Source of the DNA: Syntrophomonadaceae bacterium
Lineage (GTDB): Bacteria; Bacillota; Dethiobacteria; DTU022; UBA8154
Direction: 5' to 3'
Assembly (NCBI GenBank): GCA_007122565.1
Contig: SKTJ01000205.1
Coordinates: 1 to 7,765, forward strand
DNA length: 7,765 bases
A model generated the notes under the pieces. It saw only the letters and a list, made by a program, of their open reading frames with translations. It was not told the origin of the DNA and did no database searches. A program made the position numbers and the translations under genes. This document shows positions 1-5,000 of this stretch, one piece after another; position 1 is the stretch's first letter, and the number at the start of each line of letters is the position of its first letter.

Positions 1-305
1 ACTACAATTTCTTTTATGCTTTTAATTTCAGTTTTCAAATTATTGCCATCTGTTTTTAAATCATTAACATCTGTTTTTAACCCATTGACCTCTGTTTTTA
101 ACCCATTAACATCTGTTTTTATCCCATTGATCTCTATTTTTAAATCATAAAATGCTGTTTCTAAACGATCAAAGTTAGCTGTTAATAGTTCTGCTTGCGC
201 AGCGATTAATTCTATTGATTCTCTGTCATGCAATTGCCCTGCTTTAATTTCTTTAATTTCTGAAAATATCTGGTTTAGAAGCCCCATAAGTTTTTCGTCA
301 TCCAT
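1..305 (-). CDS. Coiled-coil repeat protein, C-terminus beyond window
   Basis: I do not recognise a named family. The frame stays open for 101 codons from an ATG at 305 to the window edge, so the C-terminus is missing. A GGGGGTG ribosome binding site lies just upstream of the start. The first 55 residues are charged and helical, beginning MDDEKLMGLLNQIFSEIKEI. From about residue 52 the protein becomes a run of seven-residue units of the type LKTDVNG, with a hydrophobic residue (I or L, then V or I) at two fixed places in each unit, as expected for a heptad coiled coil. No signal peptide or membrane segment is visible. Such proteins are usually annotated as hypothetical or DUF proteins in Firmicutes. 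A role as an oligomeric scaffold or phage/mobile-element accessory protein is possible but not shown. It is downstream of the helicase on the same strand, about 95 bases away. Confidence 0.75.
   Translation of the reverse strand, partial: MDDEKLMGLLNQIFSEIKEIKAGQLHDRESIELIAAQAELLTANFDRLETAFYDLKIEINGIKTDVNGLKTEVNGLKTDVNDLKTDGNNLKTEIKSIKEIV
51..155 (-). repeat. 21-bp tandem repeat inside coiled-coil gene
   Basis: Five consecutive 21-base units occur at 51-71, 72-92, 93-113, 114-134 and 135-155. The core reads TGTTTTTAACCCATTAACATC on the plus strand, with a few substitutions per unit. A more diverged sixth unit can be seen at 30-50. Each unit encodes seven residues (LKTDVNG type), so gain or loss of units would keep the reading frame and change the coiled-coil length by one heptad. 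Confidence 0.9.
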
Positions 306-400
306 GGGAGCACCCCCTTAACATAATCTGTTTCAACAAAGAATTAGAAAATCCTTCTAAATAACTCTGTTGTTTTCATTATTTCACAAGGAAATGCGTT

Positions 401-2386
401 TTAATAATTCCTTTCCATAACCTGGTAACAGTGCAGGGGGAGTTCGGTGAGGAAGGTGGAAGGTCCGCTGATATAGCGATCCCAGCCCCGGTAATCCTCC
501 TGTGCGGCCGAAAGATATAGGTAGTCTTTGGCCCGGGTGACGGCAACATAAAAGAGCCGTCGTTCCTCTGCCATGTTTTTCCGTCCCAAGGCGGAGGGGA
601 AATGGCCATCGCTAAGACCCACTATAAAAACAGCTTTCCATTCCTTCCCTTTGGCACTATGAATAGTGGAGAGGGTTAAAAAATCCGTATCCGGGCTCTC
701 TTCACGGATACTGTCCAGGATCAGTGTCTCCTCCAGCATCAGGGACTCCAGGAATTCTCCCACGGACGTACAGCGGGCCCCGTAAGCAGCGAGCCTTTCA
801 ATACCCAGGCCCCTTTCCACGTAATCATCAGGGTATTTTTGCTGTAGAATCTGGCTGTATGCACTCTTCATGATAATGGCAATCAGTTGGGGCACATTCT
901 CCCGGTCCGCCCCGTGAAGCCGCGCCAGGATTTGTGTAAATGTATTCCATCCCTGCTTACCCCGCTTCGGCGTAATATTATCTCCCAGCGCCGCCTCCAG
1001 GGGGTTGGGGTAGGCTTTTAGTTGTTGCCAGATACTCTGGAAGGTGGTAGGGCCAATTCCTTCGTGCAGCAGAGCCACCCGCTGCCAGGATAGCTCGTCC
1101 CGGGGGTTTTCGAGGATTTTCAGCCAGGCGAGGATATCCTTGATATGAGCCCGCTGCAGGAACTTGAGGCCGCCGAAAGTTAAGTAGGGGATGTTGCTTT
1201 TGATCAGGGCCAGTTCTATATCCTGGGAGAGGTAAGAGCTGCGGTAGAGCACGGCCATTTCCCCCAGTTGCAGGCCGTCATTATAAAAGTCCTGTATTGT
1301 GTCGGCAATAAATGACGCCTCCTGGTAGTTGTCGTGTGGCAGGTAGATGCGTGGTTTTTCACCGGAGGGACGAACTGCGGACAGCTGCTTGGGAATCTGC
1401 TCGTTGTTTTTGCTGATGGAGCAGTTGGCCAGCTCCAGGATTTCAGGGACGCTGCGGTAATTTTGCACAAGTTTTACCACGGTGCAGTCTGTTTTTTTAT
1501 TGGGGAAGCTGAGAATATTATCAATGTCCGCACAGCGAAAACTGTAGATAGACTGGGCATCATCTCCCACCAGACAGGTGGATCCTTTTTCACCCAGGAG
1601 TTGCACAATGCGATCCTGGATGACGTTTGTATCCTGAAACTCATCCACGAGGATATGATCAAATTGTTCCTGGTAGCGCTGCCTCACTTCAGGGTTTTCC
1701 TGAAGCATTTTTAACCATACGATCAGGAGGTCATCGTAATCAAAGGCATTGGTCAGACGTTTTTTCTCCTCGTAGGCTTTCTCCACGCTGCAAAAAAGTG
1801 AGAGGTAGGGTGTGAGATCGGGCACGTTGATGTTTACGTATGTAGTAAGGTCCAGGCTGGAGTTGCGGGCGGAGCTCATTATTTTTCCAAGCAGGCCCCG
1901 CTTCATGAAGAGGTTCCGGTCTTTTTCTTTTAATTCATTTTTATAAGCAGCGAGGACCAGTTTGAGCATTGTGGAACGGTCATCCTCATCGAGGATTGTA
2001 AAGTTCGCGCTGCGCTCCACCAGGGGTGCATGGCGGCGCAGCATGCGGGCACCGATGCTGTGGAAGGTTCCGGCCCAGAGTCCTTTTGGCAGGTACCCGG
2101 CTATCTCGCGTACACGCCGCTTCATCTCTTCGGCGGCTTTGTTCGTGAATGTTACGAGCATAATCGTATGGGGAGGGACATTTTCCTGGAGCAGGTTGGC
2201 CAGACGGTAGGTGAGGGCCCTGGTTTTACCGGAACCGGGACCGGCAATCCCCAGAATAGCCGGATGTTTATGGGTAACAAAAAAAAGTTGTTCCGCGTTA
2301 AGCTCCTGCTGCAGTCGTTCCTGCCAGGCTGCCTTGTTGTTGTTCTGTAAAGTATGGTCATTATCCTCAAGAAATCTCTTTTCCAA
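401..2386 (-). CDS. UvrD/Rep/PcrA-type superfamily 1 ATP-dependent DNA helicase
   Basis: A 3'-to-5' DNA translocase and helicase of the UvrD family, expected to act in the cytoplasm in repair or replication restart. Of 661 residues, the helicase motifs are in order: Q motif near residue 33; Walker A GPGSGKT at 49-55 (Lys54); Ia TFTNKAAEEM at 79-88; GTFHS at 106-110; Walker B VDEFQDTN at 247-254; III GDDAQSIYSFR at 274-284; IV QNYRS at 308-312; V STIHSAKGKEW at 573-583; VI with EERRLFYVAVTRAKD at 607-621. The protein is shorter than typical PcrA (about 720-750) because it stops soon after motif VI, so the C-terminal tail of PcrA/UvrD that contacts RNA polymerase is absent. The TTG at 2386 was chosen because GGAGGG lies 8 bases before it; an earlier in-frame TTG at 2404 would place that site inside the gene. 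It could be a Rep-like accessory paralogue rather than the housekeeping PcrA. All motifs look intact. Confidence 0.93.
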   Translation of the reverse strand: MEKRFLEDNDHTLQNNNKAAWQERLQQELNAEQLFFVTHKHPAILGIAGPGSGKTRALTYRLANLLQENVPPHTIMLVTFTNKAAEEMKRRVREIAGYLPKGLWAGTFHSIGARMLRRHAPLVERSANFTILDEDDRSTMLKLVLAAYKNELKEKDRNLFMKRGLLGKIMSSARNSSLDLTTYVNINVPDLTPYLSLFCSVEKAYEEKKRLTNAFDYDDLLIVWLKMLQENPEVRQRYQEQFDHILVDEFQDTNVIQDRIVQLLGEKGSTCLVGDDAQSIYSFRCADIDNILSFPNKKTDCTVVKLVQNYRSVPEILELANCSISKNNEQIPKQLSAVRPSGEKPRIYLPHDNYQEASFIADTIQDFYNDGLQLGEMAVLYRSSYLSQDIELALIKSNIPYLTFGGLKFLQRAHIKDILAWLKILENPRDELSWQRVALLHEGIGPTTFQSIWQQLKAYPNPLEAALGDNITPKRGKQGWNTFTQILARLHGADRENVPQLIAIIMKSAYSQILQQKYPDDYVERGLGIERLAAYGARCTSVGEFLESLMLEETLILDSIREESPDTDFLTLSTIHSAKGKEWKAVFIVGLSDGHFPSALGRKNMAEERRLFYVAVTRAKDYLYLSAAQEDYRGWDRYISGPSTFLTELPLHCYQVMERNY

Positions 2387-2394
2387 GTGGTTAA

Positions 2395-2400
2395 CCCTCC
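2395..2400 (-). promoter_or_regulatory. Ribosome binding site fixing the helicase TTG start
   Basis: GGAGGG on the minus strand, 8 bases before the TTG at 2386. It rules out the longer form that would begin at 2404. Confidence 0.8.
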
Positions 2401-2483
2401 GCAATACAAAAAATTATGATAGGTTAGCCATTTCAACATCGTGTGTGCAATATCCTTCTTTTTAAAGGTATATGTGACACCGA

Positions 2484-2525
2484 AGAGAAAGCCCTGCTTC
2501 GCCAAGGCGAAGCAGGGCTTTCTCT
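2484..2525 (-). terminator. Strong hairpin terminator, perfect 20-bp stem
   Basis: The arm 2484-2503 is exactly complementary to 2506-2525, with only AA between them. The stem contains the GC-rich core GCCCTGCTTCGCC. It lies about 40 bases after the stop of the CotF-like gene at 2568 and before the helicase, so it most likely ends the minus-strand coat-gene transcript. The stem edge is A-rich on one side and T-rich on the other in both directions (TTTCTCTT on minus, TTTCTCTC on plus), so it could stop transcription from either side. Confidence 0.85.
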
Positions 2526-2567
2526 CTAAATTATGCCGCACAGCTTAGCTTAATCACTGATATAATG

Positions 2568-2810
2568 CTAAAACTGCGGGCTTTGTTGGTTTTCATCCAG
2601 AATCATGGGTACTTTGTACCAGCCGTTTTTATTCATAAGCTGGAATATCTGATTTTGATCGGTCAAGCATTGATTATGATAATCCATAAAGGTCTGGCGC
2701 AGATTCTGGTCCTGCGACTCCAGCACCGCATGCATATACCTCTGAACCATGTGCTTTGTGCCCGTCAGTACATCACCGGCAATGTCTTTGTCAGTAAATT
2801 GCTGTTGCAT
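2568..2810 (-). CDS. Small CotF-like spore coat protein
   Basis: An 80-residue protein resembling the Coat F family, found in the coat or forespore of endospore formers. The family signature is seen in the middle and C-terminal part: a helix with KHMVQRYMHAVLES (19-32), then QDQNLRQTF (33-41), and LMNKNGWY ending at 65. The 'LM..-.GWY' end is characteristic of CotF-like proteins, which form a ferritin-like helical hairpin. It covers only about one domain, whereas B. subtilis CotF is roughly twice this length. The ATG at 2810 was chosen over an in-frame TTG at 2831 because AGGAGGT (2816-2822) lies five bases before it. It is 43 bases downstream of the related gene at 2854-3087, so they are probably co-transcribed. 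Exact role in the spore is inferred from the family only. Confidence 0.8.
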   Translation of the reverse strand: MQQQFTDKDIAGDVLTGTKHMVQRYMHAVLESQDQNLRQTFMDYHNQCLTDQNQIFQLMNKNGWYKVPMILDENQQSPQF

Positions 2811-2815
2811 GTGTG

Positions 2816-2822
2816 ACCTCCT
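2816..2822 (-). promoter_or_regulatory. Ribosome binding site of the CotF-like gene
   Basis: AGGAGGT on the minus strand, five bases before the ATG at 2810. It lies inside the longer in-frame reading that begins with TTG at 2831 and so excludes that start. Confidence 0.8.
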
Positions 2823-2853
2823 TTCATACAACTATTGATTGGTGTAAAGTTCA

Positions 2854-3087
2854 TTAAGATAGGAACTGCCCGCCGCCCGATTCCTGCAGCAGTGATGAGA
2901 GACGAGTTGCTCTTTCCTGGCACTGAGAACTCATCTGGTTAATCATATTTTTCATGTTCGGATCCTGGCACTGGTTACTGTAGTTGCTCAACTTCTTAGA
3001 ACACAGCGACTCCGCCTGATACTGGTCAAAGAGAGCCATGAACTCCGCTTTTCCGATGTTTTTAATATTTGTCTTCGTTGCTTGCAT
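2854..3087 (-). CDS. Small CotF-related protein, paralogue of the neighbouring gene
   Basis: A 77-residue, mostly helical protein with ATG start at 3087 preceded by AGGGGTGA. On its own it is hard to name. Compared with the 80-residue CotF-like neighbour it shows the same spacing of landmarks: QDPN at 41-44 matches QDQN at 33-36, QC at 55-56 matches QC at 47-48, and a glycine at 71 matches the glycine of GWY at 63. That gapless match over about 31 residues suggests an old duplication. The GWY signature is replaced by GGG, and it has three cysteines (29, 40, 56). I infer a spore coat or ferritin-like partner of the neighbour. No signal peptide or membrane segment is visible. Confidence 0.7.
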   Translation of the reverse strand: MQATKTNIKNIGKAEFMALFDQYQAESLCSKKLSNYSNQCQDPNMKNMINQMSSQCQERATRLSSLLQESGGGQFLS

Positions 3088-3330
3088 CGGCTCACCCCTT
3101 TCTTTGCTTTATCAAAATCGGAACTCACCTATATATTTTCCTGTATCGCTGCAACTATACGAAGGGATATGAGGGAAATAAAAGAAATATAAAACCCAGT
3201 TATGCTAAAATATCCTAAAAATGGTTTTTAGCTTTTGTAAAATTTAAAAATTAATCGTCCACATAGGCACAAGGCACAACAGTACTTTGCAGGCATAAAA
3301 ATATTATAGGTAACATATGTTTATAATATA

Positions 3331-3483
3331 CTAAGAGTGATTGTTGTCGTTTTCTCTCTTTTTTCCTTTCTCTTTTCTATATTCCTCTGCCTGGCACTCC
3401 TCACAGATGGCCCGGCTTGCACCACCTTTCCAGAGGAGATATTCGGTTTCTATTTTTTTGCCGCAATGCAGGCATGCTGCCAT
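3331..3483 (-). CDS. 50-residue protein with two CxxC motifs (probable zinc binding)
   Basis: A very small protein of 50 residues. CLHC at 4-7 and CEEC at 27-30 form two CxxC knuckles separated by 19 residues, the arrangement of a small zinc ribbon or treble clef. The last 16 residues are highly charged (EYRKEKGKKREND). The ATG at 3483 was chosen because AGGTGG (3491-3496) stands seven bases before it; a longer in-frame TTG start at 3519 lacks this. Similar small zinc-finger proteins are common and poorly characterised in clostridia; nucleic-acid binding is possible. It is transcribed away from the methyltransferase operon and sits next to its promoter, which makes a regulatory link conceivable but untested. 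Confidence 0.72.
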   Translation of the reverse strand: MAACLHCGKKIETEYLLWKGGASRAICEECQAEEYRKEKGKKRENDNNHS

Positions 3484-3524
3484 ATAAAATCCACCTTTCT
3501 GTTTGCTGCATAAGTTCAAGTTTT

Positions 3525-3552
3525 TTGACAGAACACAATTTTATGTTATAAT
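3525..3552 (+). promoter_or_regulatory. Consensus extended -10 sigma-A promoter for the methyltransferase operon
   Basis: TTGACA at 3525-3530, a 16-base spacer, and TATAAT at 3547-3552 preceded by TG at 3544-3545 (TGTTATAAT, an extended -10). Both hexamers match consensus exactly. The predicted transcription start is near 3559. The first plus-strand gene begins at 4174, so the leader would be about 615 nt. Confidence 0.8.
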
Positions 3553-3571
3553 TGTTATATAGCCACGTCAA
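3545..3571 (-). promoter_or_regulatory. Probable divergent promoter for the CxxC protein
   Basis: On the minus strand TTGACG (3566-3571) and TATAAC (3545-3550) are separated by 15 bases, shorter than ideal. The -10 overlaps the plus-strand TATAAT, so the two promoters cannot both hold RNA polymerase. It would drive the 50-residue CxxC gene with a leader of about 55 nt. Confidence 0.4.
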
Positions 3572-3713
3572 TTACAATAAAATGGTGCATCAATATAACG
3601 TGGTTTTCTACATTTGAAAAAATATTTTGGAAAAAGCAGGAGATTTTGCTGTGGTGTCGAATATTTCTATAGTTATGTTGTTATGATTTTTTAATACTGG
3701 GAGGAGGTGTGCA

Positions 3714-3756
3714 GCCTGATTAACAGGTGTTTATGCCCTGTGCAAAAAAATCAGGC
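3714..3756 (+). promoter_or_regulatory. Leader hairpin behind an orphan Shine-Dalgarno
   Basis: GCCTGATT (3714-3721) pairs with AATCAGGC (3749-3756), and inside it ACAGG (3723-3727) pairs with CCTGT (3737-3741) with a 9-base loop. GGGAGGAGGTG at 3699-3709 lies just upstream and is an excellent ribosome binding sequence, but only very short frames follow. The nearest well-spaced codon is a CTG at 3716, opening 15 codons to the TAG at 3763. Confidence 0.45.
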
Positions 3757-3805
3757 AATATAGTGTGGATACTGTAAGCAAACCATTTTGTGAACTGCCA
3801 AAACG

Positions 3806-3883
3806 AGCTTCCTATCATTCAGCTAAAGGATAACTGTGCAATTATAGCATAGTATATCCGGCGAATAGTCGGAAGCTTTTTCT
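3806..3883 (+). terminator. Terminator-like stem with U-tract inside the leader
   Basis: AGCTTCC (3806-3812) is complementary to GGAAGCT (3871-3877), immediately followed by TTTTCT. The enclosed 58 bases carry the 12-bp bulged hairpin at 3828-3859. A wide-based stem ending in a U-tract can be an intrinsic terminator or the 3' edge of a folded aptamer. The long enclosed region makes it weaker than a simple hairpin terminator. Confidence 0.35.
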
Positions 3884-3907
3884 ATTGTACAATTTTGTTT
3901 GCTGAAA

Positions 3908-3978
3908 CTGTTCCTGTACTGAATCAGAAACAGATTTGGGAAATATGTAGCAGGTGGTGATGGTCTGATAAAATCTGT
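3908..3978 (+). promoter_or_regulatory. Two mutually exclusive hairpins in the leader
   Basis: Hairpin one pairs CTGTT (3908-3912) with AACAG (3929-3933) and CTG with CAG inside it. Hairpin two pairs ACAGATTT (3930-3937) with AAATCTGT (3971-3978), an exact 8-bp stem. They share bases 3930-3933 and cannot form together, the usual layout of an RNA switch. No U-tract follows either. Confidence 0.35.
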
Positions 3979-3995
3979 AACAGCTTTGATAGAGA

Positions 3996-4086
3996 TTGAA
4001 TATAAGTTTTATGAAGGGATTGAATATAAAAGGAGGTGAGCATCAGGAAGTTGCATGCATCTTAAGAATAAAACCTTGAATATAAG
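3996..4086 (+). repeat. Three copies of TTGAATATAA
   Basis: TTGAATATAAG at 3996-4006, TTGAATATAAA at 4020-4030 and TTGAATATAAG at 4076-4086. The first ten bases are identical in all three. The spacing (24 and 56 bases) is uneven. They lie in the last 180 bases before the first methyltransferase gene, so they may be protein or RNA binding sites, or the trace of a small local duplication. Confidence 0.6.
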
Positions 4087-4160
4087 CTATATGTAAAACA
4101 CAACATATGTAATGGAAATTAATGTTTCTAAAGGGAAGTCTTTGCCTTAAAGATGTTTGA

Positions 4161-4166
4161 AAGGAG
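4161..4166 (+). promoter_or_regulatory. Ribosome binding site fixing the first methyltransferase start
   Basis: AAGGAG seven bases before the ATG at 4174. An in-frame ATG at 4153 lies upstream of this site and is therefore not the likely start. Confidence 0.8.
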
Positions 4167-4173
4167 TGGCTAT

Positions 4174-4998
4174 ATGATTATCATAGGGGAGCGGGTTAAC
4201 GCAACAAGAAAGCGTATCAGGGATGCTATTCAACAAAAAGACACAGAAACGATTAAAGATGAGATAGGTATGCAGGATTCGGCAGGAGCACACTATATTG
4301 ACTTGAATGCCGGGACGGGCTCTGGAGAGATTCAGCAGGAAAAGGATGACCTGTGCTGGCTGATTGATATAGCCCTTAAGTGCACGGAGAAGAATCTTGT
4401 ACTGGATTCAGCAAGCCCTGAAATTCTCAAACATGCTGCCGCACACCTTAATAACCGTAGACCGTGGATGCTTAATTCCATTAAAGGGGATCTTTCCAAC
4501 CAGTCTATGGAAATCATAGAACTTGCTTCTAAGCACCAGGTTCCTCTGATAGCACTTGCTATGGACAAGGATGGTATACCTCCTGAGAGTGGAAAAAGAT
4601 TGGCTATTTGTGAAGCGATCCTGGGTGAGGTGGAAAAAAGAGGATTGCCTGAAAAACTTATCTTTTTTGACCCCCTTGTGATTCCTATTTCAACAGATAC
4701 AAACCAGGCTTTAGTTACCTTTCAGACCATTCAGAGGATTAATGAGCTTTTCCCCCAGGCAAAGACAACCATGGGCCGCTCTAATCTTTCACATGGATTG
4801 AAAAAGCGCTTTTTATTAAATGGGGCTTTCCTTACCACAGCTATTTGCTTTGGTTTGTCTTCAGCTATTTGCGATCCTGTTCAAAAAAGTATTCAAAAGT
4901 CTGTCGTAATGGGGAACTTACTGGCCGGGAAGGATAAGTTTTGCAGAAAATACTCCAGGGCGATCAGACAAGGACTATTCGACGAAGAGGAGCGATAA
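4174..4998 (+). CDS. MtgA/AcsE-type methyltetrahydrofolate:corrinoid methyltransferase
   Basis: A 274-residue cytoplasmic TIM-barrel enzyme of the pterin-binding family that moves a methyl group between a corrinoid protein and tetrahydrofolate. It starts MIIIGERVNATRK, the usual opening of AcsE and MtgA. Landmarks known from the M. thermoacetica enzyme are present: DLNAG at 43-47, LDSAS at 77-81 where AcsE has its pterin-contacting Asp, NSI at 101-103, the Asp of FFDPLV at 166, and the Asn of GRSNLSHGL at 204. Length is close to AcsE (262). With no CODH/acetyl-CoA synthase genes here and MttB-like genes directly downstream, the MtgA-like role (removing methyl groups from the corrinoid protein onto THF) fits better than AcsE. 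Two bases separate its stop from the next ATG. The symbol is left empty because the substrate system is unknown. Confidence 0.9.
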   Translation: MIIIGERVNATRKRIRDAIQQKDTETIKDEIGMQDSAGAHYIDLNAGTGSGEIQQEKDDLCWLIDIALKCTEKNLVLDSASPEILKHAAAHLNNRRPWMLNSIKGDLSNQSMEIIELASKHQVPLIALAMDKDGIPPESGKRLAICEAILGEVEKRGLPEKLIFFDPLVIPISTDTNQALVTFQTIQRINELFPQAKTTMGRSNLSHGLKKRFLLNGAFLTTAICFGLSSAICDPVQKSIQKSVVMGNLLAGKDKFCRKYSRAIRQGLFDEEER

Positions 4999-5000
4999 TT

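Larger units (their letters stand above)
3561..4173 (+). promoter_or_regulatory. Long structured 5' leader of the methyltransferase operon
   Basis: About 610 bases between the plus-strand promoter and the first gene, AT-rich, with stops in all frames. It begins right at the expected transcript start with an inverted repeat, CCACGT (3563-3568) and ACGTGG (3598-3603), 29 bases apart. Further stems are listed separately. A small hairpin TTTTG/CAAAA is at 3786-3803, and a bulged stem at 3828-3859 pairs GGATA with TATCC and ACTGTGC with GCATAGT (one G-U). I looked for the conserved cores of cobalamin, SAM, THF, glycine, T-box and cyclic-di-GMP elements and did not find them. The length and stems suggest a regulatory RNA, but none of this has been folded by computation. 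Known clusters of this kind are often controlled by dedicated regulators, which are not in the window. Confidence 0.5.

Noticed and set aside
344..360. Inverted repeat TTAGAA/TTCTAA in the gap between the helicase and the coiled-coil gene
   Set aside because: Six A-T rich pairs without a U-tract or a clear nearby promoter; too weak to call an operator or terminator.
1334..1714. 126-codon plus-strand frame inside the helicase
   Set aside because: Antisense to conserved helicase motifs III and IV; no ribosome binding site or recognisable domain.
2152..2541. 129-codon minus-strand frame across the helicase start and the terminator
   Set aside because: It overlaps the helicase in another frame, runs through the terminator hairpin and has no ribosome binding site.
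3215..3231. Hairpin CTAAAAA/TTTTTAG between the CxxC gene and the CotF-like genes
   Set aside because: Only A-T rich with a 3-base loop, over 95 bases after the stop, and no U-tract; chance is likely in this AT-rich gap. The rest of 3088-3330 shows nothing firm beyond a possible sporulation promoter of poor fit.
3770..3880. Cyclic-di-GMP-I or cobalamin riboswitch, suggested by GCAAACCA near 3779 and ACTGT near 3833
   Set aside because: The remaining conserved core bases and the expected stems of these classes are not found.
3935..3952. Possible sigma-54 promoter: TGG, then GC ten bases later (3938-3951)
   Set aside because: The GG and GC spacing fits, but the flanking bases differ from TGGCAC and TTGC, and a consensus sigma-A promoter is present upstream.
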